A DNA stretch of 64,000 nt from Clostridia bacterium. Its GTDB lineage: Bacteria > Bacillota > Clostridia > Oscillospirales > CAG-382. Position numbers and translations under genes: made by a program. The stretch is taken from the NCBI GenBank assembly GCA_017537345.1, contig JAFYKY010000005.1, positions 186,001-250,000 of the forward strand, in the 5' to 3' direction. Each line of letters starts with the position of its first letter. Positions within the stretch are counted from its first letter, which is position 1. Of the stretch, positions 63,633-64,000 are shown piece after piece. The notes beneath the pieces were generated by a model. It saw only the letters and a list, made by a program, of their open reading frames with translations. It did no database searches and was not told the DNA's origin.

Positions 63633-64000
63633 ATGGCAAATTCCTTGTAAAGAGAAACCACGGTTTCGTCTATGGTTTCTCCCGTAACCGAAATATCCTT
63701 TATCTCTACCTGCTCGGATATAAAGGATATCGCCTTAGAAGCGGTTATTATGCGGGTATCGATCAAAACCTCTCCCCGCCCGTTTCCGTCCTTTAAAATT
63801 TTATAGCTTTCACATTCGGGAAGCTTATCTCCCAGATAATCCACGGTAAGCGTTTTTAAGGAGGAATGACGGTTTTTCAGTTCATCAAGCGTTCCGTCCA
63901 AAAGTATGCGGCCTTTTCCGATAAGCAGTATTCTGTCCGTAAGAGCTTCTATATCCTGCATATCGTGGGTGGTAAGGATAACTGTGGTTTTATTTTCTTT
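63629..64000 (-). CDS. ABC exporter ATP-binding protein, C-terminal part only
   Basis: The frame is open to the right edge, so the N-terminus with Walker A and the signature motif is off the window. The visible start of the fragment is VILTTHDMQDIEALTDR, the H-loop region of an ABC ATPase. It is followed by the C-terminal regulatory part with LLIGKGRILLDGTLDELK. It matches the COG4586-type ATPase normally encoded with these two permeases. Confidence 0.9.
   Translation of the reverse strand, partial: KENKTTVILTTHDMQDIEALTDRILLIGKGRILLDGTLDELKNRHSSLKTLTVDYLGDKLPECESYKILKDGNGRGEVLIDTRIITASKAISFISEQVEIKDISVTGETIDETVVSLYKEFAI

Noticed and set aside
1-64000. tRNA, rRNA, CRISPR, transposase, prophage or attachment sites
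   Set aside because: I looked in all gaps and found no cloverleaf, regular spaced repeats, transposase motifs or integrase motifs. A covariance-model search (tRNAscan-SE, Rfam) would settle small RNAs.

Overview
The window looks like a chromosomal segment of an anaerobic, low-to-moderate GC Gram-positive bacterium of class Clostridia, probably an uncultured gut-type lineage. This is inferred from strong AGGAGG-type ribosome sites, TTGACA/TATAAT promoters with 17-base spacers, lipoproteins with LxxC lipoboxes, pyruvate:ferredoxin oxidoreductase plus pyruvate phosphate dikinase, PadR/DUF2812 and CD3324-type regulators, and ECF sigma factors paired with RsgI/PepSY sensors. I see no rRNA, tRNA, CRISPR array, insertion sequence, prophage or plasmid gene. 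About 49 genes are called, several with start codons moved from the longest ORF to a start with a good ribosome site.

Layout. 1-7.3 kb (minus): a sugar-type ABC importer operon with a 1101-residue solute-binding fusion, two permeases and an NHL/TPR/YIP1 membrane protein cut by the left edge. 7.3-7.9 kb: a 600-base leader or intergenic region with a consensus promoter, a 12-bp inverted repeat and a terminator. 7.9-12.5 kb (minus): nifJ followed by a VanY-like protein that has lost all its zinc ligands. 12.7-19.4 kb (plus): yifB, two membrane proteins, an ECF sigma factor fused to about 690 extra residues, and another membrane protein. 19.4-25.8 kb (minus): pth-mfd-prsA-PHP phosphatase. 26-34.7 kb (plus): ppdK, CPBP protease, tadA-metG-tatD, gap, mntP. 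34.8-37.1 kb: an ECF-transporter S component divergent from murC, then rpmB.

37.2-47.7 kb is the regulatory core. Sigma factor plus giant PepSY membrane sensor, then GNAT / sigma factor / RsgI-PepSY sensor (all minus), then a solute-binding-like lipoprotein with a helical tail, then a second sigma factor with a C-terminal extension (plus). Four sigma factors lie within 32 kb. The two extended ones share an identical 13-base upstream element, suggesting autoregulation from one promoter class.

47.8-53.8 kb (minus): a housekeeping operon of two different M18 aminopeptidases around tsaC, coaE and a lytic transglycosylase, preceded by an orphan solute-binding lipoprotein. 53.9-59.4 kb (plus): phoH-ybeY-era-recO-mutS2, tightly overlapping. 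59.5-61.3 kb: a CD3324-type HTH fused to a ParB-like domain with a strong ribosome site at the junction, and a PadR/DUF2812 pair with tandem palindromic operators. 61.4-64 kb (minus): an ABC exporter (ATPase cut by the right edge, two permeases) and a methyltransferase.

The most promising less-described biology is the cluster of sigma factors with unusual sensory parts, the active-site-dead VanY homologue, and the possible two-product gene at 59.5 kb.
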